64,000 nt of DNA from Zhongshania aquimaris (lineage in GTDB: Bacteria; Pseudomonadota; Gammaproteobacteria; Pseudomonadales; Spongiibacteraceae), in the NCBI RefSeq assembly GCF_019312595.1, contig NZ_JAHWDQ010000003.1, forward strand, positions 496,001-560,000, in the 5' to 3' direction. Below are positions 1 to 8,326 of the stretch, piece after piece (within the stretch, counting starts at the first letter, position 1; each line of letters begins with the position of its first letter). Below the pieces are notes generated by a model, which ran no database searches, was not told the DNA's origin, and saw only the letters and a list, made by a program, of their open reading frames with translations. The position numbers and the translations under genes are program-made.

Positions 1-189
1 TAGCCAGACCCAGTAATCAGACATATCGAACTCCCAAACTCCACGTAAGCATCATAAAACCATCGAGTTATTGGATCACCATCGACAATCTTGAGCATCA
101 AATAGCAAAGCAGTTTACAGCGAATAAGCCCGCAATTAAGCCCTGTTGTCGACGGTTTTTAAATACCGCAAGAGAAAAGCATCCCTCGG

Positions 190-248
190 GTAGTGTAGCC
201 GAGCCCTCACTGCCTTATAATTCGGGCCCCGAAACGTGGAGGTAATCA
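190..248 (+). promoter_or_regulatory. Candidate promoter and ribosome binding site of mtnA
   Basis: A consensus -10 hexamer TATAAT lies at 216-221, 28 bases before the mtnA start. No good -35 box is visible at the expected distance. GGAGG at 238-242 sits six bases before the GTG at 249 and decides the mtnA start. I see nothing else identifiable in bases 1-189, and no S-box (SAM riboswitch) was recognised. Confidence 0.4.
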
Positions 249-1301
249 GTGTCTACTCCCAGCGCTATCATCTGGTCAAATAATCAACTGCAATTACTGG
301 ATCAGCGTGTTTTACCTACACGCTGCGAATACCGCCAGTATGACGATCCCTTCGCCGTCGCAGATGCAATTCGCGCGATGGTCGTTCGCGGCGCGCCCGC
401 GATAGGCATTACCGCTGCATACGGAATATTACTGGCGGCGCAAAAGCTCACTACCTCGCCCACCAGCGCGGATGCCTGGCAAAACGCACTGCGCCCAGCA
501 CGTGACGCACTAGCCAATTCACGGCCCACAGCAGTAAATTTATTCTGGGCATTGGAGCGCTGTGACCAGGTCATTGCCGAACACGGCAATGGCGACGCGC
601 TAATTCCAGCGCTTACTAAATTAGCGGTGCATATCCACGCTGAAGACATTGAAATCAATCAACGCATTGGTGACTTTGGCGCCAGCTTAATTCCGGCTGA
701 CAGCATTGTTTACACCCACTGCAATGCTGGCGCGCTGGCTACCGGGGGCTATGGCACCGCCTTGGGCGTTATCCGCTCTGCTCATCGCGACGGAAAAATC
801 CGTGGGGTCTTTGCCGGCGAAACACGGCCGTGGCTGCAGGGCGCGCGCCTAACAAGCTGGGAGTTAATGCAAGACGACATTCCGGTAACCTTGGCAATAG
901 AGGGTGCAGCTGCCCACTTAATGCGAGAACACAAACCCAGCTGGGTGATTGTCGGCGCTGACCGCGTTGCGGCAAATGGCGATGCCGCCAATAAAATCGG
1001 CACCTACAATCTTGCCATTATCGCCAAACACCACGGCGTCAAAGTCATGGTTGCCGCACCAACCAGCACCTTTGATGCATTACTCGACGGCCCACAAATC
1101 CCAATCGAACAGCGGCCGGCAGACGAAATAACCCACAGTTTCGGCCAGCGCGTGGCGCCAGAAAATGTCCTTACCAACAACCCTGCTTTTGACGTTACCC
1201 CCGCGCAATTGATCGATGCTATCGTTACCGAGTACGGGATTATTCACCAACCTGATCGCGCCAAGGTAATAGCGCACCTAAACTCGAATAAACGGAAATA
1301 G
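249..1301 (+). CDS. mtnA: Methylthioribose-1-phosphate isomerase MtnA
   Basis: Isomerises 5-methylthioribose-1-phosphate to methylthioribulose-1-phosphate in the cytoplasmic methionine salvage pathway. The 350-residue protein has the family length (eIF2B-like fold). Visible signatures are RGAPAIG near residue 47, THCNAGALAT with the expected catalytic Cys158, and GADR with the expected catalytic Asp238. The GTG start is chosen because GGAGG lies six bases upstream. It is the first gene of a tight mtnA-mtnB-mtnD-mtnC operon. No mtnP, mtnN or mtnK is in the window, so the source of its substrate is not visible here. Confidence 0.95.
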   Translation: MSTPSAIIWSNNQLQLLDQRVLPTRCEYRQYDDPFAVADAIRAMVVRGAPAIGITAAYGILLAAQKLTTSPTSADAWQNALRPARDALANSRPTAVNLFWALERCDQVIAEHGNGDALIPALTKLAVHIHAEDIEINQRIGDFGASLIPADSIVYTHCNAGALATGGYGTALGVIRSAHRDGKIRGVFAGETRPWLQGARLTSWELMQDDIPVTLAIEGAAAHLMREHKPSWVIVGADRVAANGDAANKIGTYNLAIIAKHHGVKVMVAAPTSTFDALLDGPQIPIEQRPADEITHSFGQRVAPENVLTNNPAFDVTPAQLIDAIVTEYGIIHQPDRAKVIAHLNSNKRK

Positions 1302-1312
1302 CAGATAGGCTT

Positions 1313-1936
1313 ATGATCGATAGTAAGTTCTTTTATCAGCAAGCGATTGCACTTGCCGCGGTCGGCGAAGATATTTACCAGCGCGGCTGGGTTCCTGCCA
1401 CCAGCGGGAATTTCTCTGCCCGCCTAAACGCCAACTCTGCAATTGTTACCGCATCGGGGAAACACAAGGGCCAGCTTAGCCCGACAGATTTTATTGCCGT
1501 CGATCTGACGGGCAAGCCTATTAGCGACGGCAAGCCGTCGGCAGAAACCGAACTACACACCCGGTTATATCAGCGCTTCCCTGAGATTGGTGCGGTATTG
1601 CACTGCCACTCGCCGGTCGTGACCGTCATCTCGAAGGCACTGCCACAAGCTCAGGCAATTACCCTCGCGGATTATGAATTGATAAAAGCCTTCGATGGCT
1701 TCGACACCCACGCCAGCAGCCTTGATATTCCGATCTTTGAAAACACCCAGGACATCACCGCCCTCGCCGCTGAAAGTGATCGCTATTTAACGGCACAAGC
1801 ACATTGTCCCGGCTATCTAATACGCGGTCACGGCGTGTACTGCTGGGGTAAAGATCTCAATAGCTGCATGCGCAATCTGGAGGCTTTAGACTTTCTGTTG
1901 CACTGTGAATTAGAACTGCTGCGCCTTGCGCGCTAG
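1313..1936 (+). CDS. mtnB: Methylthioribulose-1-phosphate dehydratase MtnB
   Basis: A class II aldolase-fold, zinc-dependent dehydratase that converts methylthioribulose-1-phosphate to the diketo intermediate of methionine salvage. The 207 residues match bacterial MtnB length. The N-terminal PATSGNFSAR motif, the zinc-binding HCHSPVVT motif near residue 98 and the late RGHGVY histidine are all present. It starts 11 bases after mtnA ends and is followed nine bases later by mtnD, so the four genes are almost certainly co-transcribed. Confidence 0.93.
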   Translation: MIDSKFFYQQAIALAAVGEDIYQRGWVPATSGNFSARLNANSAIVTASGKHKGQLSPTDFIAVDLTGKPISDGKPSAETELHTRLYQRFPEIGAVLHCHSPVVTVISKALPQAQAITLADYELIKAFDGFDTHASSLDIPIFENTQDITALAAESDRYLTAQAHCPGYLIRGHGVYCWGKDLNSCMRNLEALDFLLHCELELLRLAR

Positions 1937-1945
1937 GGAGCGACG

Positions 1946-2491
1946 ATGAGCCAATTAACTATCTTCCTCGACACCGATGCCAGCCAATCGCTATCGACGA
2001 CACGCACACCCGAACACATTCACCAACAGCTTCACAGCGTCGGTGTGCGCTTTGAACAATGGCAAACCCGCGACGATATCGCAGCCGGTGACAATCAAGA
2101 ATCCGTTTTGTCCGCCTACCATAGCGACGTCAAACGACTCGTCAGCGAGCAGGGTTATCAAAGCGTCGATGTCATTAGCATCGCCAGCAGTAATCCGCAG
2201 AAAGACGCGCTGCGCTTAAAGTTTTTAGACGAGCACACCCACAGTGAAGACGAGGTGCGTTTCTTTGTTGAGGGCCAAGGTTTATTTGCACTCCACATCG
2301 ACAACAAAATCTATGAAGTCTTGTGTGAAAAAGGTGATCTATTGAGTGTACCGGCCAATACCAAACACTGGTTTGATCTCGGCCCTGAGCCAAACCTGGT
2401 TGCCATTCGCTTTTTTAACAATCCCGATGGCTGGGTCGCCAATTACACCGGCGAAGACATCGCCAGTCGCTATTCACGACTTGACGCATAG
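1946..2491 (+). CDS. mtnD: Acireductone dioxygenase MtnD
   Basis: Cupin-fold metalloenzyme that cleaves acireductone. With iron it gives the methionine keto-acid precursor and formate; with nickel it gives an off-pathway product. The metal ligands appear as His97, His99, Glu103 (HTHSEDEVRFFVEG) and His141 (KHWFDLG), the known arrangement of the family, and 181 residues is the standard length. It sits between mtnB and mtnC. The sequence cannot tell which metal is used in the cell. Confidence 0.95.
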   Translation: MSQLTIFLDTDASQSLSTTRTPEHIHQQLHSVGVRFEQWQTRDDIAAGDNQESVLSAYHSDVKRLVSEQGYQSVDVISIASSNPQKDALRLKFLDEHTHSEDEVRFFVEGQGLFALHIDNKIYEVLCEKGDLLSVPANTKHWFDLGPEPNLVAIRFFNNPDGWVANYTGEDIASRYSRLDA

Positions 2492-2512
2492 CGCCGTTAA
2501 AAGGAATTTTTT

Positions 2513-3199
2513 GTGATCAAGGCTATTGTTACCGATATAGAAGGCACTACCAGTTCAATTCAGTTTGTACACCAAGTGCTGTTTCCCTACGCCGCTCAAA
2601 ACCTAGCTGATTTTATGCGCCAGCAACGCGGTGAAGATGCGGTCGAAGTCGCCTTACGCGATGTTGCGACTGACGCGAAAATCGATATCGCAGACACCGA
2701 AGCCTTAATTGCTCAACTGCTCGACTGGATAGCGGAAGACAAGAAAATTACCACCCTAAAATCATTACAGGGAATGATTTGGGAGTACGGTTATCGCAAC
2801 GGCGACTTCCAGGCACACATCTATCCAGACGCGCTTGAAAAACTCATTGCATGGCATAAACAGGGAATGGAGTTGTATGTGTATTCTTCCGGCTCCATTC
2901 ACGCACAAAAATTATTCTTCGGCTTTAACGAAGGCGGGGATTTACGATATTTATTTAAAAACTACTTCGACACCACAAGCGGGGCAAAGCGAGACTGGGA
3001 ATCTTACCGGCGGATACAGCAGCAGATAAACCTGCCCGCCTCTGAAATTCTCTTTTTGTCGGATATTGTTGAGGAGGTAAATGCAGCCGCCGAAGCAGGT
3101 ATGCAAACCGCGTGGGTTCAACGCGAGTCAGAAAACGTTGCGACGCACCCACAACACCAGTGCGTCAGCAATTTTGCCGATATTCAAGTACCGCAATAA
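2513..3199 (+). CDS. mtnC: Enolase-phosphatase E1 MtnC
   Basis: HAD-superfamily bifunctional enzyme that enolises the diketo-methylthiopentyl phosphate and then dephosphorylates it to acireductone, the MtnD substrate. HAD motif I is VTDIEGTTSS (Asp8, Glu10), motif II is YSSGS near residue 125, and motif III/IV is the LFLSDIVEEV stretch. The GTG start at 2513 follows AAGGAA. It is the last gene of the mtn operon and its stop lies only six bases from the end of the convergent lipoprotein gene. Confidence 0.95.
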   Translation: MIKAIVTDIEGTTSSIQFVHQVLFPYAAQNLADFMRQQRGEDAVEVALRDVATDAKIDIADTEALIAQLLDWIAEDKKITTLKSLQGMIWEYGYRNGDFQAHIYPDALEKLIAWHKQGMELYVYSSGSIHAQKLFFGFNEGGDLRYLFKNYFDTTSGAKRDWESYRRIQQQINLPASEILFLSDIVEEVNAAAEAGMQTAWVQRESENVATHPQHQCVSNFADIQVPQ

Positions 3200-3205
3200 G
3201 CCCAT

Positions 3206-3598
3206 TTAGTCGGTCGGGGTCAACCTCGATATTGACTCGATACTGCAACGCTTATTGACGCCGGACTGGGGCACGATCACTACGTCAAATTTCGTTAATG
3301 TGCTCGTCCGAGTTTTAAACGCCAGCGTTTCAGAACTGCGCAATTCGCTGCAGGCGTTTTTCAGACTGATAAGATAGTGATCCGACAGCCCATTGCTAAA
3401 CATCAAATGATGATCGTCTAAATACGTCCAATCGCTGATCCTATACGCTTGAATTTGATCAATATTCTCACCGGGACGATAGCCATACTCCGCGATGCGT
3501 TCATCCAAACCCATCTGCTCGTCTTTAACACCACCGCAGGCTAGTAAAGAAAAACTCAAGAATATCGTCAGACCGACTTTTAAGCTTGTTATGTTCAT
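3206..3598 (-). CDS. Small lipoprotein, DUF6491-like
   Basis: A 130-residue exported lipoprotein of unknown function. The ATG at 3598 is chosen because GAGGTG lies just upstream and it gives a clean lipoprotein signal ending LSFSLLAC, with the lipidated Cys at residue 21; a longer upstream extension of the frame lacks a signal. The pattern of YRI..W..LD, a YLISLK segment and two later cysteines resembles DUF6491 proteins, which are small envelope proteins without a known role. The same-strand helicase gene ends 94 bases upstream. Confidence 0.75.
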   Translation of the reverse strand: MNITSLKVGLTIFLSFSLLACGGVKDEQMGLDERIAEYGYRPGENIDQIQAYRISDWTYLDDHHLMFSNGLSDHYLISLKNACSELRSSETLAFKTRTSTLTKFDVVIVPQSGVNKRCSIESISRLTPTD

Positions 3599-3692
3599 AT
3601 CCACCTCGGGAGAAATAAGTGCGGAAAACCGCCTTATTCTGTGTCTGACACTTTGCCGGCGATAAGGTTCTGCTTGGCCGCTAGCGAAACGC

Positions 3693-6125
3693 TTAACTGC
3701 GCGAACTGACGCGGGTTGCACGGAATAGATCACGACGGAAGGTTTTGGCCCCCTCTCGAAACTGCACGTGAATAAAGCGGGCGTCAATCGACGACACGAC
3801 ACCGCGACCAAACTTGGAATGAGCCAATACATCGCCGCTAGTGAATTCTGCGGCATTTTCTATTTCAGGCCCTATCTCGTTTGTGGTATCAATAACTTGC
3901 AGCACATGTTCAACAAGCAACGACGAAAAATACACCTGTTGGTTTGCAAAATGAGCCGTCAGCCCGTGCTCATCGATTGCGGTAATACGACCATCTCCAT
4001 GCTCGCTATGACGCACACAAACGCCATAGTCAAATTTGGCGCCGGACGCCCCAAGTGTAAATTTAATCCCTAGACCCAGTGCTTCCAGATATGCCGCGCC
4101 AATAGCAGTGTTCTCTAGGCTTGACGCCGCGAAAGGTGTCTCCCTGGTATCAAGCGCAGCGCCAATCGCCTTTGCCAACGGTATATTCATTTCCTGCAAA
4201 AAAGGACTTGGCAGTAAATTCAGCTCTGGCCGCAGGCCGCCAAGCCAGCCATTGCGGCAGTCAATACCGGGGGCAAAGAGATACAAGGCATCAATGGCTC
4301 GTGTCATGGCAACATACATCAAGCGCCGCTCTGACTCTTGTTGATCCGCATCAGGACGCCGACGGTTACCGGCCTGATACGGCATATAATGCGCACTTAA
4401 GCCCGGCAAAATAACCACTGGCCACTCCAAGCCTTTGCTACGGTGCATCGTTGTGATGGTAACGGCATCGACCAAGGCGTCGCGATCACTCGGCGCGCCC
4501 CCCGCCATGCCCATTCCCTGAATCAAATTTACGATCGCCACAGGAGCTTGATCGGTTTGCATGGTAATAAAACTGACAAAAGCGCTGATTGTTGCCGCTC
4601 TATTCTCGCCCTCTTCCTTGCTGAGCGCGTTGTCGCGAATCAGTTTCAGTAAATCCAGTCGTGCTAAAAATTCATTCAGACCAACACTCGCACTAGATGA
4701 TCTTTCCAGCTTCACTAGCGCCGCGGCTAAGCGCTGAAGTCGCTGCTCTTGATAAATTGATAAATCGTCGTCAGATAAATTTAAGGCGCTGAAGCCCTGA
4801 CCATCTCGCAATGCCTTTTGGACATAACGCCGTAACACATCGTGCTTAATTTTTAACTCGCAGAAACGCAAACAGTCGAAAAGCTGTTGCTCGCAATCCG
4901 CCGGATTTTGCTCGTAAAATCGCCCCGCCATGATACGCAGCAAAATCAGCAACACTTTAATTTCTTGCCGCTCTAGCACCCGGCTACCGCCACTTATACG
5001 ATTGGGAATTCCCCGCTGCAATAACACCAATTCAACCGGCGCGGCCTGCGCCCATGTGCGACAGAGAAACACCATATCTTTAAATGGCCGACCATTGGCA
5101 TGTTCGCTCAAACACACTTCCGCCAATGTGTCGCCATCATCTGTTTGCAGGCAAAGTTCAATTTTAGTGGCAGGCGCAGTATCAGCGCTGATACACAGTA
5201 CCGGCTCCCGTCGTTGGTTATTGGCAATAAGATGTGCTGCGGCTAGAGCTAACTGATGACCGTAGCGAAATGTGCGCGACATTTGATAGCTGCTATGGGG
5301 ATAACTATCGCCAAAATGCTTGAGCATATAATCGGGTCGCGCGCCCCTAAATTCGTAAATACATTGATCGGCATCGCCAACCACTTGCAGGCGCGCGCGA
5401 TCACCTGCGAGCGTTTTCAACAGAAAGAACTGGATGTCGTTGATATCCTGAAACTCGTCGACAACAAACAAGTCGACACGATTCGCAAGAAACTCACCCA
5501 ATTTGGGATCTGCAAGCAGTGCGCAACAGGGATCGTAAAGATAATCGGCGAAAGTCACCCTAGCAGCTGCTTTGCGCCACTGTTCAAAGCGAGCGAAAGC
5601 CTCTATGAATAATTGGTATTGATCAGGATAAGCCGCGGCGAAAAAGGTCGTTTCTGGTGTTTGTAAATTAGACTTTGCCAAATCGACGAAGCCCGCGAAG
5701 GCATCTAACCATTGCTGCTGTTCATCGGCAATTGCCGCCCGCTGAGCCGACGTACCCGCCGATATTTGCAATGCTCGCAGCATTTCAATTCGAAGCTGTG
5801 CTTCACTCAATGGTGCAGGGTCAAACGGCGCTAAATGGCCCTCCTTTGCCAATGCTATGGCAAGGTTCCGCCCCATCGCATGAAAGGTACGCACCGGCGG
5901 CAAACTGACTGAGGAAGCGGAGGCCAGCAGCAGTTTCCGACTGAAATCTTCCTGCGCGGCCTTATTAAACATAACGACTCTAACTAAGCGAGGATCCATA
6001 CCCGCTCGCAGCTGTTCGAGTAGGTATTGCACCATTGTGGTGGTTTTACCGGCGCCGGCAACTGCAGTCACCCGAGCATGACCACGGGTGTGGCGGGTAA
6101 CCAGAATTTGTTCGTCAGTTAGCAT
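3693..6125 (-). CDS. UvrD/Rep-family superfamily 1 DNA helicase
   Basis: An ATP-dependent 3'-5' DNA helicase/translocase-type protein of about 810 residues. The Walker A motif AVAGAGKTTT is near residue 22, Walker B VVDEFQDIN near 225, the Q/R motif SRTFRYG near 285, and the late helicase motifs TTMHRSKGLEWPVV and RRLMYVAMTRA near 560-610. The C-terminal 60 residues (HSKFGRGVVSSIDARFIHVQF) look like the Tudor-like tail of UvrD/PcrA. The ATG at 6125 is preferred; a TTG two codons upstream is possible. It is divergent enough from UvrD proper that I give no symbol; a repair or conflict-resolution role is inferred from the family. Confidence 0.85.
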   Translation of the reverse strand: MLTDEQILVTRHTRGHARVTAVAGAGKTTTMVQYLLEQLRAGMDPRLVRVVMFNKAAQEDFSRKLLLASASSVSLPPVRTFHAMGRNLAIALAKEGHLAPFDPAPLSEAQLRIEMLRALQISAGTSAQRAAIADEQQQWLDAFAGFVDLAKSNLQTPETTFFAAAYPDQYQLFIEAFARFEQWRKAAARVTFADYLYDPCCALLADPKLGEFLANRVDLFVVDEFQDINDIQFFLLKTLAGDRARLQVVGDADQCIYEFRGARPDYMLKHFGDSYPHSSYQMSRTFRYGHQLALAAAHLIANNQRREPVLCISADTAPATKIELCLQTDDGDTLAEVCLSEHANGRPFKDMVFLCRTWAQAAPVELVLLQRGIPNRISGGSRVLERQEIKVLLILLRIMAGRFYEQNPADCEQQLFDCLRFCELKIKHDVLRRYVQKALRDGQGFSALNLSDDDLSIYQEQRLQRLAAALVKLERSSSASVGLNEFLARLDLLKLIRDNALSKEEGENRAATISAFVSFITMQTDQAPVAIVNLIQGMGMAGGAPSDRDALVDAVTITTMHRSKGLEWPVVILPGLSAHYMPYQAGNRRRPDADQQESERRLMYVAMTRAIDALYLFAPGIDCRNGWLGGLRPELNLLPSPFLQEMNIPLAKAIGAALDTRETPFAASSLENTAIGAAYLEALGLGIKFTLGASGAKFDYGVCVRHSEHGDGRITAIDEHGLTAHFANQQVYFSSLLVEHVLQVIDTTNEIGPEIENAAEFTSGDVLAHSKFGRGVVSSIDARFIHVQFREGAKTFRRDLFRATRVSSRS

Positions 6126-6483
6126 AGGCAAATGGATAGCGATTTCATGGCGACAGTGTGAATGTCCTTATTTCTGCGGCGACGAAGAATAACAAGGAAT
6201 GAGAGAGATTTCCGAACTAACGTCTGCGTCCACGATGATTCATGCGATTAAGCTACCACTCAAATTTAGACTTACTCCCCATATCTGACGATTACCGTTC
6301 TAGCGATTTTTATCTCGCAAGCTGGATTAACATTAACAAGGAGTACCAAATCAAGATTGATTGGGTCACCATAAGGCCCGCAGGTAAAAGCCCTTGGCAG
6401 CGATCTTATAATAAAACCTAAGGCGTGTTACCGCTACTAAGCGACCACAGCAGGTCTCGACGCAACGAGCAAAGGATTAAAAA
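6126..6483. other. Intergenic region between divergent helicase and crotonase genes
   Basis: About 360 bases between divergently transcribed genes. A TATAAT match lies at 6407-6412, about 70 bases before the crotonase start, but without a convincing -35 box. AAAGGA at 6473-6478 is the ribosome binding site of the next gene. No RNA gene or reading frame of note was seen. Confidence 0.4.
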
Positions 6484-7281
6484 ATGAACTTCCAGGAAAT
6501 CAAAGTAGAGATCCGCGATTCCGTCGGCATTCTTACCCTGAACGCACCATCTACCCTAAATGCGCTTACGCCGGTCATGGTCAAAGAGATTGATGAAGCC
6601 ATTGATTACCTAGCCAAAAATGCCCGTGCAATGATCCTCTGCGGAGCTGGGCGCGGGTTTTGCTCAGGTGCGTCCCTTAACCCCAGCAACCCCCTCACCC
6701 CTTTACCTGCTGATCGAAGCCAACGCGATATCGGCTTAATTCTTGAGAAATACCTCAACCCCATTATGCTCAAACTCAAGAACCTGCCAATCCCGTGGAT
6801 CAGCGCGGTTCGTGGCAGCGCCGCGGGGTTCGGTGCCTCACTAGCACTTGCAGGCGACATGATCGTCGCCAGTGAAAATGCGACGTTTATTCAAATTTTT
6901 TCAAAAATCGGACTTGTTCCCGACGGTGGCGCCACCCACTTGCTCAGCCGCACAATTGGCCGCGCCCGCACCATGGAATTAATGTTAACGGGCGACCGCC
7001 TAAGTGCCGAAAAAGCCTTAGAGTGGGCACTAATTAATCGTGTTGTTGCAGACGAGAGCCTGGAAGAAGAGGCCTTCAATACCGCCCTGTCACTTGCCAG
7101 GGGCCCGACCGTCGCACTAAGTCTGATCCGAAAGGCAGTATGGGCAGCCGTCGATTCAAATTGGGAAGCCAGCCTGGAAACTGAACGCGAAATGCAAAAA
7201 ATAGCCGGTCAAACCGCTGATTTTGACGAAGGAGTTACGGCCTTTGTTGAAAAACGTGCAGCCAATTTTACTGGCCAATAG
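6484..7281 (+). CDS. Enoyl-CoA hydratase/isomerase (crotonase) family protein
   Basis: A 265-residue crotonase-fold protein acting on an acyl-CoA thioester. The oxyanion-hole motif GAGRGFCSGA is near residue 54 and the second core motif RGSAAGFGASLALAGD near residue 110. In IFSKIGLVPDGG the second catalytic glutamate of true hydratases is Asp, and the first is not obvious, which fits PaaG-type isomerases better than a classical hydratase. The substrate is unknown. AAAGGA precedes the ATG. It is followed by a paralogous but broken gene and then by a ferredoxin reductase and a ferredoxin, suggesting a small catabolic cluster. Confidence 0.85.
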   Translation: MNFQEIKVEIRDSVGILTLNAPSTLNALTPVMVKEIDEAIDYLAKNARAMILCGAGRGFCSGASLNPSNPLTPLPADRSQRDIGLILEKYLNPIMLKLKNLPIPWISAVRGSAAGFGASLALAGDMIVASENATFIQIFSKIGLVPDGGATHLLSRTIGRARTMELMLTGDRLSAEKALEWALINRVVADESLEEEAFNTALSLARGPTVALSLIRKAVWAAVDSNWEASLETEREMQKIAGQTADFDEGVTAFVEKRAANFTGQ

Positions 7282-7307
7282 CTCACTATCTTGTCAGGAC
7301 GCCCTTG

Positions 7308-8208
7308 ATGAACCTCCAGTTTCTACTTTATAAACTTGAAGACGGCATTGCGACGATTACCTTTAACCGCCCCGATAAGCTCAATGCCTTCACCCCAACC
7401 ATGGCCGATGAGCTAATCGCCGTGCTAGATCACATCGACGAAGACGACAAGGTCAAGGCCGTAGTGATTACTGGCGCAGGTCGTGCATTTTGCGCCGGCG
7501 CCGACCTATCATCTGGCAAAGACACCTTTAATGGCGAAGGTAACGGCGAATCTGCAGTTCGCGCAGGCAATACTCTTGATTACAGCGATGAATCGGTGCG
7601 ATGAATCGGTGCGAGATATTGGCGGCCTTATCACCCTGCGACTTTATCGCTGCCTAAAACCTGTTATTGCCGCTATCAATGGCCCCGCAGTCGGGGTCGG
7701 CATAACCATGACATTAGCCATGGACATCCGCCTTGCCAGCGAAAACGCCAAAGTCGGTTTTGTTTTTACTCGCCGTGGCATTGCCCCGGAAGCCGCATCA
7801 TCCTTCTTTCTTCCCCGCATTGTGGGCATTTCACGCGCACTGGAATGGTGCTTTAGCGGGCGCGTTTACCCAATTTCAGAGATTAGGGACAGTGGATTGA
7901 TCAGAAAAGTGTGCTCTGAGCAAGAATTACTTGTCGAAGCCTATGCAATTGCACGTGAAATCGTAGACAATACTGCACCGGTTTCCGTAGCCCTGAGTAG
8001 ACAAATGCTGTGGCGCGGACTGGATATGCACCATCCTATGGATGCCCACAAGCTAGATAGCAGGGTAATACTCAGCCGAGGACGCAGCAGCGATGCCGCC
8101 GAAGGTGTTGTATCATTCATAGAAAAACGTCCACCGGAGTTTAAGAATCAAGTGTCGAAAGACATGCCCGATTTTTACCCGTGGTGGGACGAGCCTAAGT
8201 ACTTTTAA
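7308..8208 (+). pseudogene. Crotonase-family gene disrupted by a 13-bp tandem duplication
   Basis: Two overlapping frames together encode one crotonase of normal length. The first runs from 7308 to a TGA at 7602-7604 and includes GAGRAFCAGADLSSG; the second carries INGPAVGVGITMTLAMD and RRGIAPEAASS, with the catalytic-type Pro-Glu. The break coincides with two perfect 13-base copies at 7586-7611. Removing one copy restores the frame as ...YSDESVRDIGG.... The peptide DESVR is encoded at the join in both frames. The gene follows its paralogue by 26 bases. As written it yields a 98-residue truncated product unless the ribosome slips or the repeat contracts. An assembly error is less likely for a 13-base unit than for a homopolymer but is not excluded. 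Confidence 0.9.
7585..7614. repeat. 13-bp tandem duplication causing a frameshift
   Basis: The unit CGATGAATCGGTG occurs at 7586-7598 and again at 7599-7611, and the period-13 match extends one base left and three bases right. Because 13 is not a multiple of three, the second copy shifts the frame and brings a TGA into phase at 7602. Confidence 0.95.
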
Positions 8209-8260
8209 TTTAGTACCTTTAAATTAAGTACCTAAAAGCTATGTACCTATAAAATATAAT
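8197..8260 (+). repeat. Phased AGTACCT-like repeats with candidate -10 box
   Basis: Four GTAC cores occur at 8199, 8213, 8228 and 8243, a spacing of 14, 15 and 15 bases, each within an AAGTACCT-like word. The segment TTAATTTA...TAAATTAA also forms an AT-rich hairpin around 8206-8227. A TATAAT match lies at 8255-8260. The array begins at the end of the broken crotonase gene and precedes the ferredoxin reductase gene, so it could be an operator or a decayed repeat. Confidence 0.45.
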
Positions 8261-8326
8261 CCATGAATCTTACGGCAGCCCGCAAGACAGCATGAAACTG
8301 AACACGAGCCTCCTGGAAAATTAGTT

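Noticed and set aside
1-189. SAM-binding riboswitch before the methionine salvage operon
   Set aside because: No conserved riboswitch core or terminator pair could be recognised, and the stretch looks like ordinary intergenic DNA.
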